64,000 nt of DNA from Candidatus Flexicrinis proximus (lineage in GTDB: Bacteria > Chloroflexota > Anaerolineae > Aggregatilineales > Phototrophicaceae), in assembly GCA_016712885.1 (NCBI GenBank), contig JADJQF010000016.1, positions 1 to 64,000 of the forward strand, written 5' to 3'. A program made the translations under genes and the position numbers. Under the pieces are notes generated by a model, which made no database searches, had not been told where the DNA came from, and was given only the letters and a program-made list of their open reading frames with translations. This document shows positions 41,652 through 50,975 of this stretch, one piece after another (the stretch's first letter is position 1; each line of letters starts with the position of its first letter).

Positions 41652-42713
41652 ATGCGCGTCCGGAACCTTCCTGTCCTGGCGGTCCTTATTGTTATCTCGC
41701 TCGTTTTTTCCCTCCCCCTCGCCGCGCAGAATGTGTCCCGCGCGGCTCCTTCCAACGACGATTTCATCAACCGCAAGACGATTCTCCCCGGCAAAAGCGA
41801 CAGCGTGACGAATATCCATGAGGCGACAGTCGAGGTCAACCAGCCGACGCCTTCGTGCGGGGCGGTCTATTCCTCGGTCTGGTATACGTTCACGGTGGCG
41901 CAGGCGACCGATATTCACCTGTCGACCGGCGGCTCCTTGCTGCGGTCGGCGCTGGAGGACAGCATCGACACGGTCATCGCCGTCTATACGGGCAACGACA
42001 TTTTCACGCTCGTGTCGTTTGCCTGTAACGATACGTCCGGCAGCCCATATGCCGAGCTGACGATCTCCGCGATTGCCGGCACAGCCTATCATGTGCTGGT
42101 CGGCGCGGGCGAGGACGATATTCTGATCGCTGGCTCGACGCTGGCGCTGGATACGCGCGTCTTCGAGACCGGGTGGCTGCCACCCAACTACGATTTCGAA
42201 CTGCCGGTGACCCCCGCGGACTGGAAAGAGAAGAATCCGACGGGTGATGCGCGCGTGTGCAGCACGCCGGCCACACCGGCGTTCGTCGGCTCGTGCGCCT
42301 ATGCATTCGTGGGCAACGCGGCCGAGGCCTCCGGCCTGAAGCTGACGATGCAAGTGCCGACGTACTTCGCGCCGCGCAGGAACGGGACTCTGTTGGTGCA
42401 GGGGTATGTGCGGGTGCTGAATGCGCCGCTGGGCAGTGCGAAGATTAAATTCAAGGTGACCTACACCGACGGGACGCTGCCCAGCGTGGCGACGGTCAAC
42501 CTGACCGGCGCGGCGGTGATGGCCAACTATAGCAAAGTCTCAAGGTCGATCGTGGTGGCAAGCAAGGCGGTCGACAAAGTGCAGGTCAAGGTGGTCTTCA
42601 ACTCGACCACCGGCACGCTGATGCTCGACTACTTCAACATGGGCTATCAGGCGGCGGTGATCACGCGAGACGCGCCGCTGCTGCCTGCGCCGCTGGCGGC
42701 GCCAGGGATGTAG
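41652..42713 (+). CDS. Secreted paralogue-array protein 5
   Basis: 353 residues, intact. Signal peptide MRVRNLPVLAVLIVISLVFS; PPC-like part SRAAPSNDDFINRKTILPG, SCGAVYSSVWYTFTVAQ, DTVIAVYTGND, FACNDTSGSPYAELT; jelly-roll-like part YDFELPVTPADWKEKNPTGD, GSCAYAFVGNAAEASGLK; tail AAVITRDAPLLPAPLAAPGM. A TACAGT box lies 37 bases before the start. The ATG begins where the signal peptide begins; the longer upstream frame was not used. Confidence 0.82.
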   Translation: MRVRNLPVLAVLIVISLVFSLPLAAQNVSRAAPSNDDFINRKTILPGKSDSVTNIHEATVEVNQPTPSCGAVYSSVWYTFTVAQATDIHLSTGGSLLRSALEDSIDTVIAVYTGNDIFTLVSFACNDTSGSPYAELTISAIAGTAYHVLVGAGEDDILIAGSTLALDTRVFETGWLPPNYDFELPVTPADWKEKNPTGDARVCSTPATPAFVGSCAYAFVGNAAEASGLKLTMQVPTYFAPRRNGTLLVQGYVRVLNAPLGSAKIKFKVTYTDGTLPSVATVNLTGAAVMANYSKVSRSIVVASKAVDKVQVKVVFNSTTGTLMLDYFNMGYQAAVITRDAPLLPAPLAAPGM

Positions 42714-42724
42714 CGGCCGAGGGT

Positions 42725-42875
42725 ATTGCAGAGGCTCCGCCTCCGCACCGCTGCCAAAGGGCTTGCGCCCTCTGGACTCCCTGCATCGGCAATGGGCGTC
42801 GCAGGCGACGCCCATTGCCGATGCGGGGTGCAGGGATGCAAATCTCTGCTGGGGCTTGGTGAGAAACCGCAATCT
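42725..42875. repeat. Mini-hairpin repeat with a 19-base perfect palindrome
   Basis: Outer modules are AGAGGCTCCGCCTC, GGGCTTGCGCCC and GGGATGCAAATCTC. In the centre lies a large hairpin whose arms (GCATCGGCAATGGGCGTCG and its complement) are perfectly paired around a four-base loop. Half of this arm recurs near 58572. Confidence 0.75.
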
Positions 42876-42934
42876 ATTCATCACACACGTAATGGAGTGT
42901 TCCTATCGACAGACATTGCTAAAAGGAAGGACTC

Positions 42935-44005
42935 ATGCGCCGCTGGAACGTCACTTTCACGCTGATCGTTTTGTCCATCGTGCTTCTGGTTGCATCCGCC
43001 AGCGCGCAGAACACGCCGCGTGCGGCGCCGGCCAACGACAATTTCGCCAACGCAACGCCGATCGTTATCGGCAAAAACTACAGCGTCGACAATATCCACG
43101 AGGCGACCATCGAGGGCGCTCAGCCGGCGACCCTCGGCTGCGGGATCAATCTCACGATCCATTACTCGGTGTGGTATTCGTTCTCGCTTCCAAACGGCGG
43201 CAGTCTCGTGCTGTCGACCAGCGGCTCCAATTTCAAGTATGGCGTTGTGGATTCGATGGACACCAAGATCGCGGTGTATACCGGGGCATCGATCGGGACA
43301 CTGACGCAGATCGCCTGCAACGACGATAACACCTCGCTGGCCGGGGAGCTGACGCTCAGCGTCAGCACAGGGACTACCTATTACGTGCTCGTGGGTGCGG
43401 TGAACAGCACGCCGCCGCTGCCGGGTTCGGTGCTGCAGCTGAGTTCCCGGATGCTCGCGCAGCTCAGATTTGCGAATAATTCCGGCTTCGAGACGTCCCT
43501 CACCGCCGCGGATTGGAAGGTCAAGAACGGCAGCGGAGACGACCGGCTGTGCGGCGACCCCACCTATACGCCCGCTGAGGGAAGCTGTGCGTTCCAGTTC
43601 GTCGGGAATGCCGGCGAAGCCTCCAAACTCAAGCAGACGCTGGCCTATTCGGGCTAGTTCATCCCGCGCAAAGCCGCCATGCTGAAGTTTCTGATCTTCT
43701 ATTGGGTACATGACTCGGCGTTGGGCAGCGCGAAGGTCAAGTTCAAGGTCGCCTATTCCGACGGCACGCCCACAACGATCGGCAGCGTGAACCTCACCGG
43801 GAATCCGGTCATGGCGGCGTATGCGACGGCGATCCGCAACCTCGCGCTGGCGAGCAAAGCCGTGTCGAGCGTGACGTTTCAGGTCGACTTTAAGTCAACG
43901 ACCGGCGTGCTGATGCTCGACTATGCCTATCTGTACTACTATGCGTCGGCGACAACCCGCGACGGCGTGCTGCCCGCGCCGCTTGCAGCACAGACGAAGC
44001 GGTAA
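42935..44005 (+). CDS. Secreted paralogue-array protein 6, interrupted by an in-frame stop
   Basis: Signal peptide MRRWNVTFTLIVLSIVLLVA; PPC-like part PRAAPANDNFANATPIVIGK, YSVWYSFSLPNGGSLVLSTS, AVYTGASIGTLTQIACNDD; jelly-roll-like part GFETSLTAADWKVKNGSGDD, CAFQFVGNAGEASKLKQ. A TAG at 43655-43657 interrupts the sequence. The reading then continues in the same frame with FIPRKAAM, YSDGTPTTIGSVNLTG and tail ATTRDGVLPAPLAAQ. In paralogues this position is SxFxPRK or TxFAPRK. A base substitution or a sequence error explains it better than an indel. Confidence 0.7.
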
Positions 44006-44165
44006 GACGGGTCGGTTGAAACGATGAACTGGGGGAGATGACAACCTCTCCTTTCAGAGTCGCCGGGTGTGCCGCAGTTACCAAAGCAATTTACATGCAG
44101 TGCCAACACAGGAATTGAAACAGATGTAGAGTGTTCATACCATCAAGCGATACAAGGGGGAGTCT

Positions 44166-45228
44166 ATGCGCCGCCAGCACATCGTCCTCACGCTGATCGT
44201 TCTGTCGATTTCGCTGCTGATTTTACCAGCCGCCAGCGCGCAAATCTCACCGCGCGCCGTGCCCACCAACGACGACTTTGCTAACGCCAAACCCATCAAG
44301 ATCGGCAAGAACTACACCGTCCTCGACATCAGCGCGGCGACCATAGATGCCCGGCCAGCCCGGTCTGACGTCCTGCGGCGCGACCGCGATCAACCATTCG
44401 GTGTGGTTCAGCATCTTCCTGCCCACTAGCTCCAACATCTATTTGTCGACGGAAGGGTCATTTCTAGCCGGTCCGATTGCCGATTCGAACGATACTGTCA
44501 TTGCGGTGTTCTTAGGAAACAGCATTGGCACGCTGGTCCAAGTCGGCTGTAACGACGATGCGGGGTCTCTGTTCAGTGAACTGACCGTGAGCCTTGCTCC
44601 GAACACGACCTACTACGTCATGGCCGGGACCTTCAGCAGCGCAGCGTTTGATCCGAGTTCTGTGCTTAAGCTGAATACCCGTATGAAGAACGCACTTATG
44701 GTATTTGACAACCATAGCTTCGAACTGCCGTTGACGGCCGCGGATTGGGTCGTGAACAATAGCACCGGCGACGCGGAAATCTGCGGCAACGTGACCTATC
44801 CCGCTTGGACAGGAGCGTGCGCTTTCCGGTTCGTCGGCAATGGGGGCGAGGCTTCGAAGCTGAAACAGACTCTGCCTTTCCCGAGCTTCTTTGTCCCGCG
44901 CAAGAACGGACTTCTCACATTCAGCCTCGCTTACCGCGCGATGGATGCCACATTGGGGTCAACGAAGATCAAGGTCAAGGTGATTTACTCCGATGGCACG
45001 CCGATGAGTACGCGAACGGTCAACCTCACGGGGACGGCGCCGATGGCCACATACAGCGTCGTCACGAGAAATATCTATCTTGTGAGCGACAAGGTGGCCA
45101 GCGTCAACATCACCGCGCCGTTCAAATCAACCGTGGGCACACTGCTGATCGACTTTGCCAACGTTACCTATACGGCGACCGCATCGACACGCGACGGCGT
45201 GCTGCCCGTGCCGCTGGCAGCGAAGTAA
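44166..45228 (+). CDS. Secreted paralogue-array protein 7, one frameshift
   Basis: About 353 residues when corrected. Signal peptide MRRQHIVLTLIVLSISLLIL; PPC-like part PRAVPTNDDFANAKPIKIGK, then after a frame change near 44350 SCGATAINHSVWFSIFLPTS, DTVIAVFLGNS, VGCNDDAGSLFSELT; jelly-roll-like part FELPLTAADWVVNNSTGD, GACAFRFVGNGGEASKLKQT; tail ASTRDGVLPVPLAAK. Confidence 0.78.
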
Positions 45229-45261
45229 GGCCACTCCGCGCCACAACAGACTGATTTGTAA

Positions 45262-45293
45262 GGCCGGCAGGAGCGTTCTGCCGGTCTTTTTTG
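45262..45293 (+). terminator. Hairpin terminator after array gene 7
   Basis: The stem GCCGGCAG / CTGCCGG with a six-T run lies 35 bases after the stop of array gene 7. Confidence 0.8.
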
Positions 45294-45403
45294 CGTCCCG
45301 AACCGGGTACGCTGCGCTCGTATGCCGGCTTGGACTCCGCCGTCGCGGATCGCTTCAGGCTTATAATAAGGGTAGTCACTTTTCGAAGTGGCTGGAGGTT
45401 AGC

Positions 45404-45842
45404 ATGCGTAAGTCATGGTTGGTATCGGCGCTTCTGTTGATCCTTGTCATGCTCTTAACATTCGTCTCCAGCGCGCCGTGTGCGCCGCGCGTCATCCCCG
45501 CAAACGACAATTTCGTTAACGCCAAGCCTATCAAGATCGGCAAGAACAACACTGTCATTGATATTGACGCCGCCGCTGTGGAAGCCGGCCAGCCCAGCGT
45601 CACTTCGTGCGGCAGCGCGACGGTGATCTCCCGCTCGGTCTGGTTTAGCGTCTACCGGCCTACCTCTTCGCAGTCGAACAGCATGGGGAACGATCAAATC
45701 TGCTCGAATCCGGCGTACCCGCGATCAACGGGGCATGCGCGTTCAGGCTCATGGGTAATGCGGGTGAGGTTTCGAAGCTCAGGCGCACTGCAGGTAACAG
45801 GTGTACTGCGCGGATCAGACCGTGCAGCGAATGGGTCTATGT
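45404..45842 (+). pseudogene. Truncated secreted paralogue-array gene 8
   Basis: It starts normally: MRKSWLVSALLLILVMLLTF, PRVIPANDNFVNAKPIKIGK, SCGSATVISRSVWFSVYRPT. Immediately after, it jumps to the jelly-roll region (GNDQICSNPAYP), so about 100 codons are missing. The frame is then lost and the whole 3' part is absent; array gene 9 starts 19 bases later. A TATAAT box lies 42 bases upstream of the start. This is a genuine decayed copy, not a single-base error. Confidence 0.75.
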
Positions 45843-45860
45843 GAATCGAGGAGAAACATC

Positions 45861-46934
45861 ATGCGACGGCTCCGGTTGTTGGCCAGCTTGCTGACGTTGG
45901 TGGCGGCACTGCTGATCGCACCTGCCGCCGGCTCGCAGGAGACGGCACGGTCCGCGCCCACCAACGACGACTTCGTCAACGCGAGACCGATCACCATCGG
46001 CAGGGACCATACGGTCACCAACATCCACGAAGCGACTGTGGACCCCGGGCAGCCGGCGACCTCGGGCTGTGGGACCTCCAACAGCATCTACCACACAGTC
46101 TGGTATACCTTTTCGCTGCCGTACGGCGGAACCGCCTACTTCTCGACGGCAGGATCGCTCTTCAGGTTCGTCGACCTCAGCGAGTCGCTCGACACCAAGA
46201 TCGCCATCTATACCGGGTCGACGCTGGGGACGCTGACGCAGGTGGCTTGCTCGGACGACTCGACAACCCTTTACGGCGAATTAACGTTTAGTTTCACCGG
46301 AGGTACGACCTATACCATCACGGTCGGGAGCCGCTCCGCTATGCCCCTGCTGCCGGGTTCGACACTCCGGCTGGTGACCCGAATGCTGGCCTATGGATAC
46401 TTCCTGAGTAACGGCAGCTTCGAAACACCGCTCACGGGGGCGGACTGGATAGTGACGGGCAGCAGCGGCGACGGGGTGGTCTGTTCGAACCCGACGTATC
46501 ATGCCCTCGGCGGGGCGTGCGCGTTCCGCTTTGTTGGGGATGCGGGCGAAAACACGCGGCTGAAGCTGTCGGAGCCGCTCTCGCCCGACTTTGTCCCGCG
46601 CAAAGGCGGAACGCTGTATTTGGTCGTTGCCTACCGCGCTCAGGACGCCGCGCTGGGAAACGCCAAGATCAAGCACAAAGTCGTCTATGGGGACGGCACA
46701 CCCACATCGACAGCGGTGGTCAATCTGAACGGCGCTGTGCCCACAGTAGGCTATCTCACGCAGAGCCGCTACATCCTTCTGGCCAGTAAAAACGTGTCGA
46801 AGGTGCGGTATCAGATCGACTTCAAGTCGGAGACCGGGGTGCTGATGATCGACAGCGCGATGCTCTACTATTACACATCGCCGGTCATCCGCGGCGGTGG
46901 CGTACTGCCGCCGCCAGCAGCGCCAAAGAATTGA
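45861..46934 (+). CDS. Secreted paralogue-array protein 9
   Basis: 357 residues, intact. Signal peptide MRRLRLLASLLTLVAALLIA; PPC-like part RSAPTNDDFVNARPITIGRD, TSGCGTSNSIYHTVWYTFSL, DTKIAIYTGSTLGTLTQVAC; jelly-roll-like part GSFETPLTGADWIVTGSSGD, GACAFRFVGDAGENTRLK; then YGDGTPTSTAVVNLNGAV and tail SPVIRGGGVLPPPAAPK. GAGGAGAAAC lies upstream of the ATG. The region after it (46967-47000) holds a GC hairpin without a T-run. Confidence 0.82.
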   Translation: MRRLRLLASLLTLVAALLIAPAAGSQETARSAPTNDDFVNARPITIGRDHTVTNIHEATVDPGQPATSGCGTSNSIYHTVWYTFSLPYGGTAYFSTAGSLFRFVDLSESLDTKIAIYTGSTLGTLTQVACSDDSTTLYGELTFSFTGGTTYTITVGSRSAMPLLPGSTLRLVTRMLAYGYFLSNGSFETPLTGADWIVTGSSGDGVVCSNPTYHALGGACAFRFVGDAGENTRLKLSEPLSPDFVPRKGGTLYLVVAYRAQDAALGNAKIKHKVVYGDGTPTSTAVVNLNGAVPTVGYLTQSRYILLASKNVSKVRYQIDFKSETGVLMIDSAMLYYYTSPVIRGGGVLPPPAAPKN

Positions 46935-47100
46935 CGCCAGCCGCGCGATTTACAAGCAGTTGAACCAGCAGGGAGGGGTGCGGTCGCTCCTTCCTGCTTC
47001 GGCGCGTGTCTTTCACGCCCACATTACATAGATGATTGCGATCGGCATTTCCATTGTATAGTGGAGTGCATCGCCAGATGGGACGTGGGGGACACTCTCA

Positions 47101-48162
47101 ATGGACCGGCAGCGCTTCACCTTCGTGTTCATCCTCCTCGCATTCGTATCGCTGATAGCGCCGTCCGCAGGTGCACAGGACACGGCACGGGCTGCCCCGT
47201 CCAACGACAGCTTCGCCGGCGCAAAGCCGATCATCATCGGCAAAGAATACACGGTCAGCAATATCCTTGAGGCGACAGTAGAGGGCGGGCAGCCGCTGGC
47301 AAACTGCGGCATTGGCACAACCCTGTATTACAGTGTCTGGTATACGTTCACGCTCCCGACTAGCGCCACCATCTTCTTCTCGACCGCCGGCTCCTTCTTC
47401 TATTACAGCAGCGCAACCTCGTACGACACGCGGTTTGCGATCTATACCGGCGCGTCGCTCGGAGCCCTGACTCAGTCCGCCTGCGCCGACGACGTCCCGA
47501 CACAATATGCTGAGACGACCTTCGCGGCTCAGGCCAACACAACCTATTATCTGCTGGTCGGCACCAACCTGAATGAGACCATGCTGCCCGGTTCGACGCT
47601 GATTCTCAAGTCACGGATGATTGTGCATAGCTTCGACCTGCCGAATTACGGTTTCGAGACGGCGCTTGCGGGGAACGACTGGAAAGTGACGAATGCGACC
47701 GGCGACGACCGGCAGTGCTCGAATGGCTCCTTTCCCGCCTATATCGGCACATGCGCTTTCGGCTTTCAGGGCGGGCCGGGCGAGAACTCGCGGCTGAAGC
47801 TGTCGAAGCCGCTTCCGTCGTACTTCCTCCCGCGTAAAGGCGCGATTCTGACGCTGTATTTCTACTACAGGGTGATGGGTGCCCCGCTGGGGAACGCCAA
47901 GATCAAATTCAAGGTGTCCTACAGCGACGGCACGCCGACGTCGTCAGCTATAGTCAACCTGACCGGCACGTCGCCGATGGGGATTTATCAGTATGTTTCC
48001 CGCAATATCATGCTCGCGAGCAAGGCGGTCGCAAAGGTGCAGCATCAGGTCGATTTCAAGTCGGCGGCCGGGGTGCTGATGCTCGACGAGGCGAAGGCTT
48101 ACTACTACGCCGCGCCGATCACACGGAGTGCCGGGCCGCTGTCGGCGCCCGCAGCGAAATAG
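47101..48162 (+). CDS. Secreted paralogue-array protein 10
   Basis: 353 residues, intact. Signal peptide MDRQRFTFVFILLAFVSLIA; PPC-like part ARAAPSNDSFAGAKPIIIGK, TLYYSVWYTFTLPTSATIFF, DTRFAIYTGASLGALTQSAC; jelly-roll-like part YGFETALAGNDWKVTNATGD, GTCAFGFQGGPGENSRLK; tail APITRSAGPLSAPAAK. A TATAGT box lies 39 bases before the start. Confidence 0.82.
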   Translation: MDRQRFTFVFILLAFVSLIAPSAGAQDTARAAPSNDSFAGAKPIIIGKEYTVSNILEATVEGGQPLANCGIGTTLYYSVWYTFTLPTSATIFFSTAGSFFYYSSATSYDTRFAIYTGASLGALTQSACADDVPTQYAETTFAAQANTTYYLLVGTNLNETMLPGSTLILKSRMIVHSFDLPNYGFETALAGNDWKVTNATGDDRQCSNGSFPAYIGTCAFGFQGGPGENSRLKLSKPLPSYFLPRKGAILTLYFYYRVMGAPLGNAKIKFKVSYSDGTPTSSAIVNLTGTSPMGIYQYVSRNIMLASKAVAKVQHQVDFKSAAGVLMLDEAKAYYYAAPITRSAGPLSAPAAK

Positions 48163-48189
48163 ACGGGGGCGGCGAGAGCGCGATTTCGG

Positions 48190-48223
48190 GCAGAGCGGCG
48201 AATAGCCGCTCTTCCTGTTTTTG
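48190..48223 (+). terminator. Hairpin terminator after array gene 10
   Basis: AGAGCGGC / GCCGCTCT stem followed by TCCTGTTTTT, 30 bases after the stop codon. Confidence 0.7.
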
Positions 48224-48309
48224 GGGTGCAAATATCCTGCGGAAATTCTCAAAGCGCTGTACAGTGAATGCGGTCTTTTTGCGCCTTCATCGTAAAGGGT
48301 TCACACCGT

Positions 48310-49374
48310 ATGCGCCGTTTCTTCCCAATTGCCATGCTGTTCTCACTGACGGCCCTGCTGCTGATCGTCCCCACAGTTGGGGCGCAGGCTCCGCGCGCGC
48401 CGTCCAACGACGATTTCGCCGGCGCCACGCCGATCACCATCGGCCTGGATTACCAGGTCAACGATATTCACGAATCCACCGTCGAGATCAGCCCGCCGCC
48501 GATGGCCGGCTGCGGCGGACCTGCGGTCACCAACTATACCGTTTGGTATTCGCTGATCCTGCCCGATTTTTCCACGGTCAGCCTCTCGACAGGCGGTTCA
48601 AAGCTGATCTACGACATTTTCGAATCGATCGATACCAAGCTCTCGGTCTACACCGGCGGGTCGCTGCAGACGCTGACGGAAGTGGCATGCAGCGACGACT
48701 TTGAGACCCCGTATGCCGAACTCACCTTCAATGCGCTCGCTGACACGAACTATTACATCATGGTGGGTACGTACCATAACTACCCGATGCTGCCGGGTTC
48801 GGTGCTGAAGCTCAAGACCCGCGCGGTCAGGTACGATTACTCTCTTCCCAACGGCACCTTCGAAACCGGGCTGGGCGGTGCGGACTGGAAGGTGACGAAT
48901 TCCACTGACGATGAGCAGATCTGCGGGAACGGGTCTTATCCGCCGCATGCCGGCTCGTGCGCGTTCCGGTTTATCGGGAACTTCGGCGAAAATACGCGGC
49001 TGAAGCACTCGAAGCCGCTGCCGACGACCTTTGCGCCGCGTGCCGGCGCACTGGCGTATATGTATCTGTACTATTATGTGCTGGACGACACACTCGGCAG
49101 CACGAAGATCAAGTTCAAGGTGTCTTACAGCGATGGCACACCGACGTCGCTCGCCTTCGTGAACCTGACCGGCACGGCGCCGATGGCCGGATATCAGAAA
49201 GCGGCTAAGTACATCGAGCTGGCCAGCAAGAACGTGGCGAAGGTCCAGTATCAGGTCGATTTCAAGTCGACGACCGGCGTGCTGATGATCGACAGCGCGT
49301 CGTTCGTCTACTACTCGTCGGTGATCACGCGCGAGGCGGCGCTGGCGCTGCCGGCCCCCGTCGCCGCACGGTAA
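48310..49374 (+). CDS. Secreted paralogue-array protein 11
   Basis: 354 residues, intact. Signal peptide MRRFFPIAMLFSLTALLLIV; PPC-like part PRAPSNDDFAGATPITIGLD, CGGPAVTNYTVWYSLILPDF, DTKLSVYTGGSLQTLTEVAC; jelly-roll-like part GTFETGLGGADWKVTNSTDD, GSCAFRFIGNFGENTRLK; tail SSVITREAALALPAPVAAR. A TACAGT box lies 45 bases upstream. It is the last array member; murD starts 80 bases later. Confidence 0.82.
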   Translation: MRRFFPIAMLFSLTALLLIVPTVGAQAPRAPSNDDFAGATPITIGLDYQVNDIHESTVEISPPPMAGCGGPAVTNYTVWYSLILPDFSTVSLSTGGSKLIYDIFESIDTKLSVYTGGSLQTLTEVACSDDFETPYAELTFNALADTNYYIMVGTYHNYPMLPGSVLKLKTRAVRYDYSLPNGTFETGLGGADWKVTNSTDDEQICGNGSYPPHAGSCAFRFIGNFGENTRLKHSKPLPTTFAPRAGALAYMYLYYYVLDDTLGSTKIKFKVSYSDGTPTSLAFVNLTGTAPMAGYQKAAKYIELASKNVAKVQYQVDFKSTTGVLMIDSASFVYYSSVITREAALALPAPVAAR

Positions 49375-49454
49375 CAGAGGCGTCCGCCGCTGGAAAGTGG
49401 CCGCCGTCCGCTATACACTGAGGGCTTACAGTAAATAGCGGACGGTGTCGCGTT

Positions 49455-50838
49455 ATGCTCAAACATTTCGATATTCTGAACGGCCGGCGGGTGGTGATTG
49501 TCGGGTTTGCGCGGCAGGGGCAGGCGCTGGCGCGCTGGCTGCCGACCGTGGGGGCGCGCCCGATCGTCACCGACAGCAAGACCGCCGAGCAGCTCGGGGT
49601 AAACCTCGACGAGTATCCGGGCGTCCGTTTTGTGCTGGGCGAAAACCCGCTGGAGCTGCTCGACCGCGCCGAAATGGTGTGCGTATCGGGCGGGGCGCCG
49701 CTCACGATGCCGCTGATCGAGGAAGCGATCCGGCGCGAAATCCCGGTGACCAACGACGCGCAGTTGTTCGTCGACCGCTGTCCGTCGCCGCTGGTCGGCA
49801 TCACCGGCAGTGCGGGAAAGACCACGACGACCACGCTGGTCGGCCAGATGGTCAAGAACGGCGGCTTCAAGACGTGGGTCGGCGGCAATATCGGCAACGT
49901 GCTGCTGGATGTGCTGAACTATATCCAGCCCAAAGACCGCGTCGTGATGGAACTGAGCAGTTTTCAGCTTGAGCTGATGACCACCAGCCCGCAGATCGGC
50001 GCCGTGCTGAATGTCACGCCCAACCATCTGGACCGGCACGGGACATATGGAAGCCTACATGAACGCTAAGGCGCATATCATCGCGCATCAGGCGTCGAGC
50101 GGCGTGGCCGTGCTCAACAAGGACGATATGGGCAGCATGGTGCTCGAGAGTCTGGCGCCCGGCGACGTGTGCTGGTTCTCACGGCGCGAGATCGTCGCCG
50201 ATGGCGCGTTTCTGGCCGGTTCGCGCCTGTTTGTGACCGGTCGCAGCAGTACCACCGGCGACCCGCAGTTCGTGTGCGAGGTGGGCGATATCCCCCTGCG
50301 CGGCGATCATAACGTCGCCAACGTGCTGGCCGCCTGTGCCATCGCCGGCGCGGTCGGCGTCGGCCCGGAAGTGCTGGCGAATACTGTGCGCAGCTTCAAA
50401 GGCGTGCCGCACCGCCTCGAAACCGTGCGCGTCGTCAACGGCGTGACGTGGGTCAACGACAGCATCGCCACCGCGCCGGAACGGGTGATGGCCGCGCTGC
50501 GCAGCTACACCGAGCCGCTCGTCCTGCTGCTGGGCGGGGCGGACAAGAAGCTGCCGTGGGAAGAACTGATCGCGCTGACACCCTACAAGTGCCGCCACGT
50601 CGTCTGCTTTGGCCGCGACGGCGATATCCCGATGAATCAGGCGCGCGCGCTGAACGTGCCGATGGCGATGTACAGCCGCGTCAACACGCTCGAAGAGGCG
50701 GTCGCGGCGGCAGCAAAGGTCGCGCAGGACGGCGATGTCGTGCTGCTCAGCCCCGGCATGACCAGCTACGACGCCTATCTCAATTTCGAGGTGCGCGGCG
50801 AGGAATTTCGCAAGCTGGCGAACGCGCTGCCGGAGTGA
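49455..50838 (+). CDS. murD: UDP-N-acetylmuramoylalanine-D-glutamate ligase, one frameshift
   Basis: It adds D-glutamate to UDP-MurNAc-L-alanine in the cytoplasm. N-terminal Rossmann part VVIVGFARQGQALARWL; ATP site GITGSAGKTTTTTLVGQM; LELSSFQLE-like VVMELSSFQLE; HLDRHGT followed, after a frame change near 50050, by MEAYMNAKAHI; C-terminal domain GVPHRLETVRVVNGVTWVND, STAP-like SIATAPERVMAAL, LLLGGADKKLPW and LSPGMTSYDAYLNFEVRGEE. About 460 residues. Essential, so the break is probably an error. Confidence 0.93.
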
Positions 50839-50975
50839 TGCAGGGGCTTGCCCCGCACCCCAGCAGGAGGCACTGCCTCCTGCCCTCGTTAGTCTTCTAC
50901 GCAGCAGAGGATGGGAGTCCAGAGGGCGTATCGCCCTCTGGCGGAGGCGTGGAGGCAGCGCCTCCACACCCTTAC
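50839..50975. repeat. Mini-hairpin repeat overlapping the 3' end of an oxidoreductase gene
   Basis: Modules GGGGCTTGCCCC, CAGGAGGCACTGCCTCCTG, GAGGGCGTATCGCCCTC and GGAGGCAGCGCCTCC. The downstream oxidoreductase gene, read on the minus strand, runs through part of this repeat and uses it as its last codons. Confidence 0.7.
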
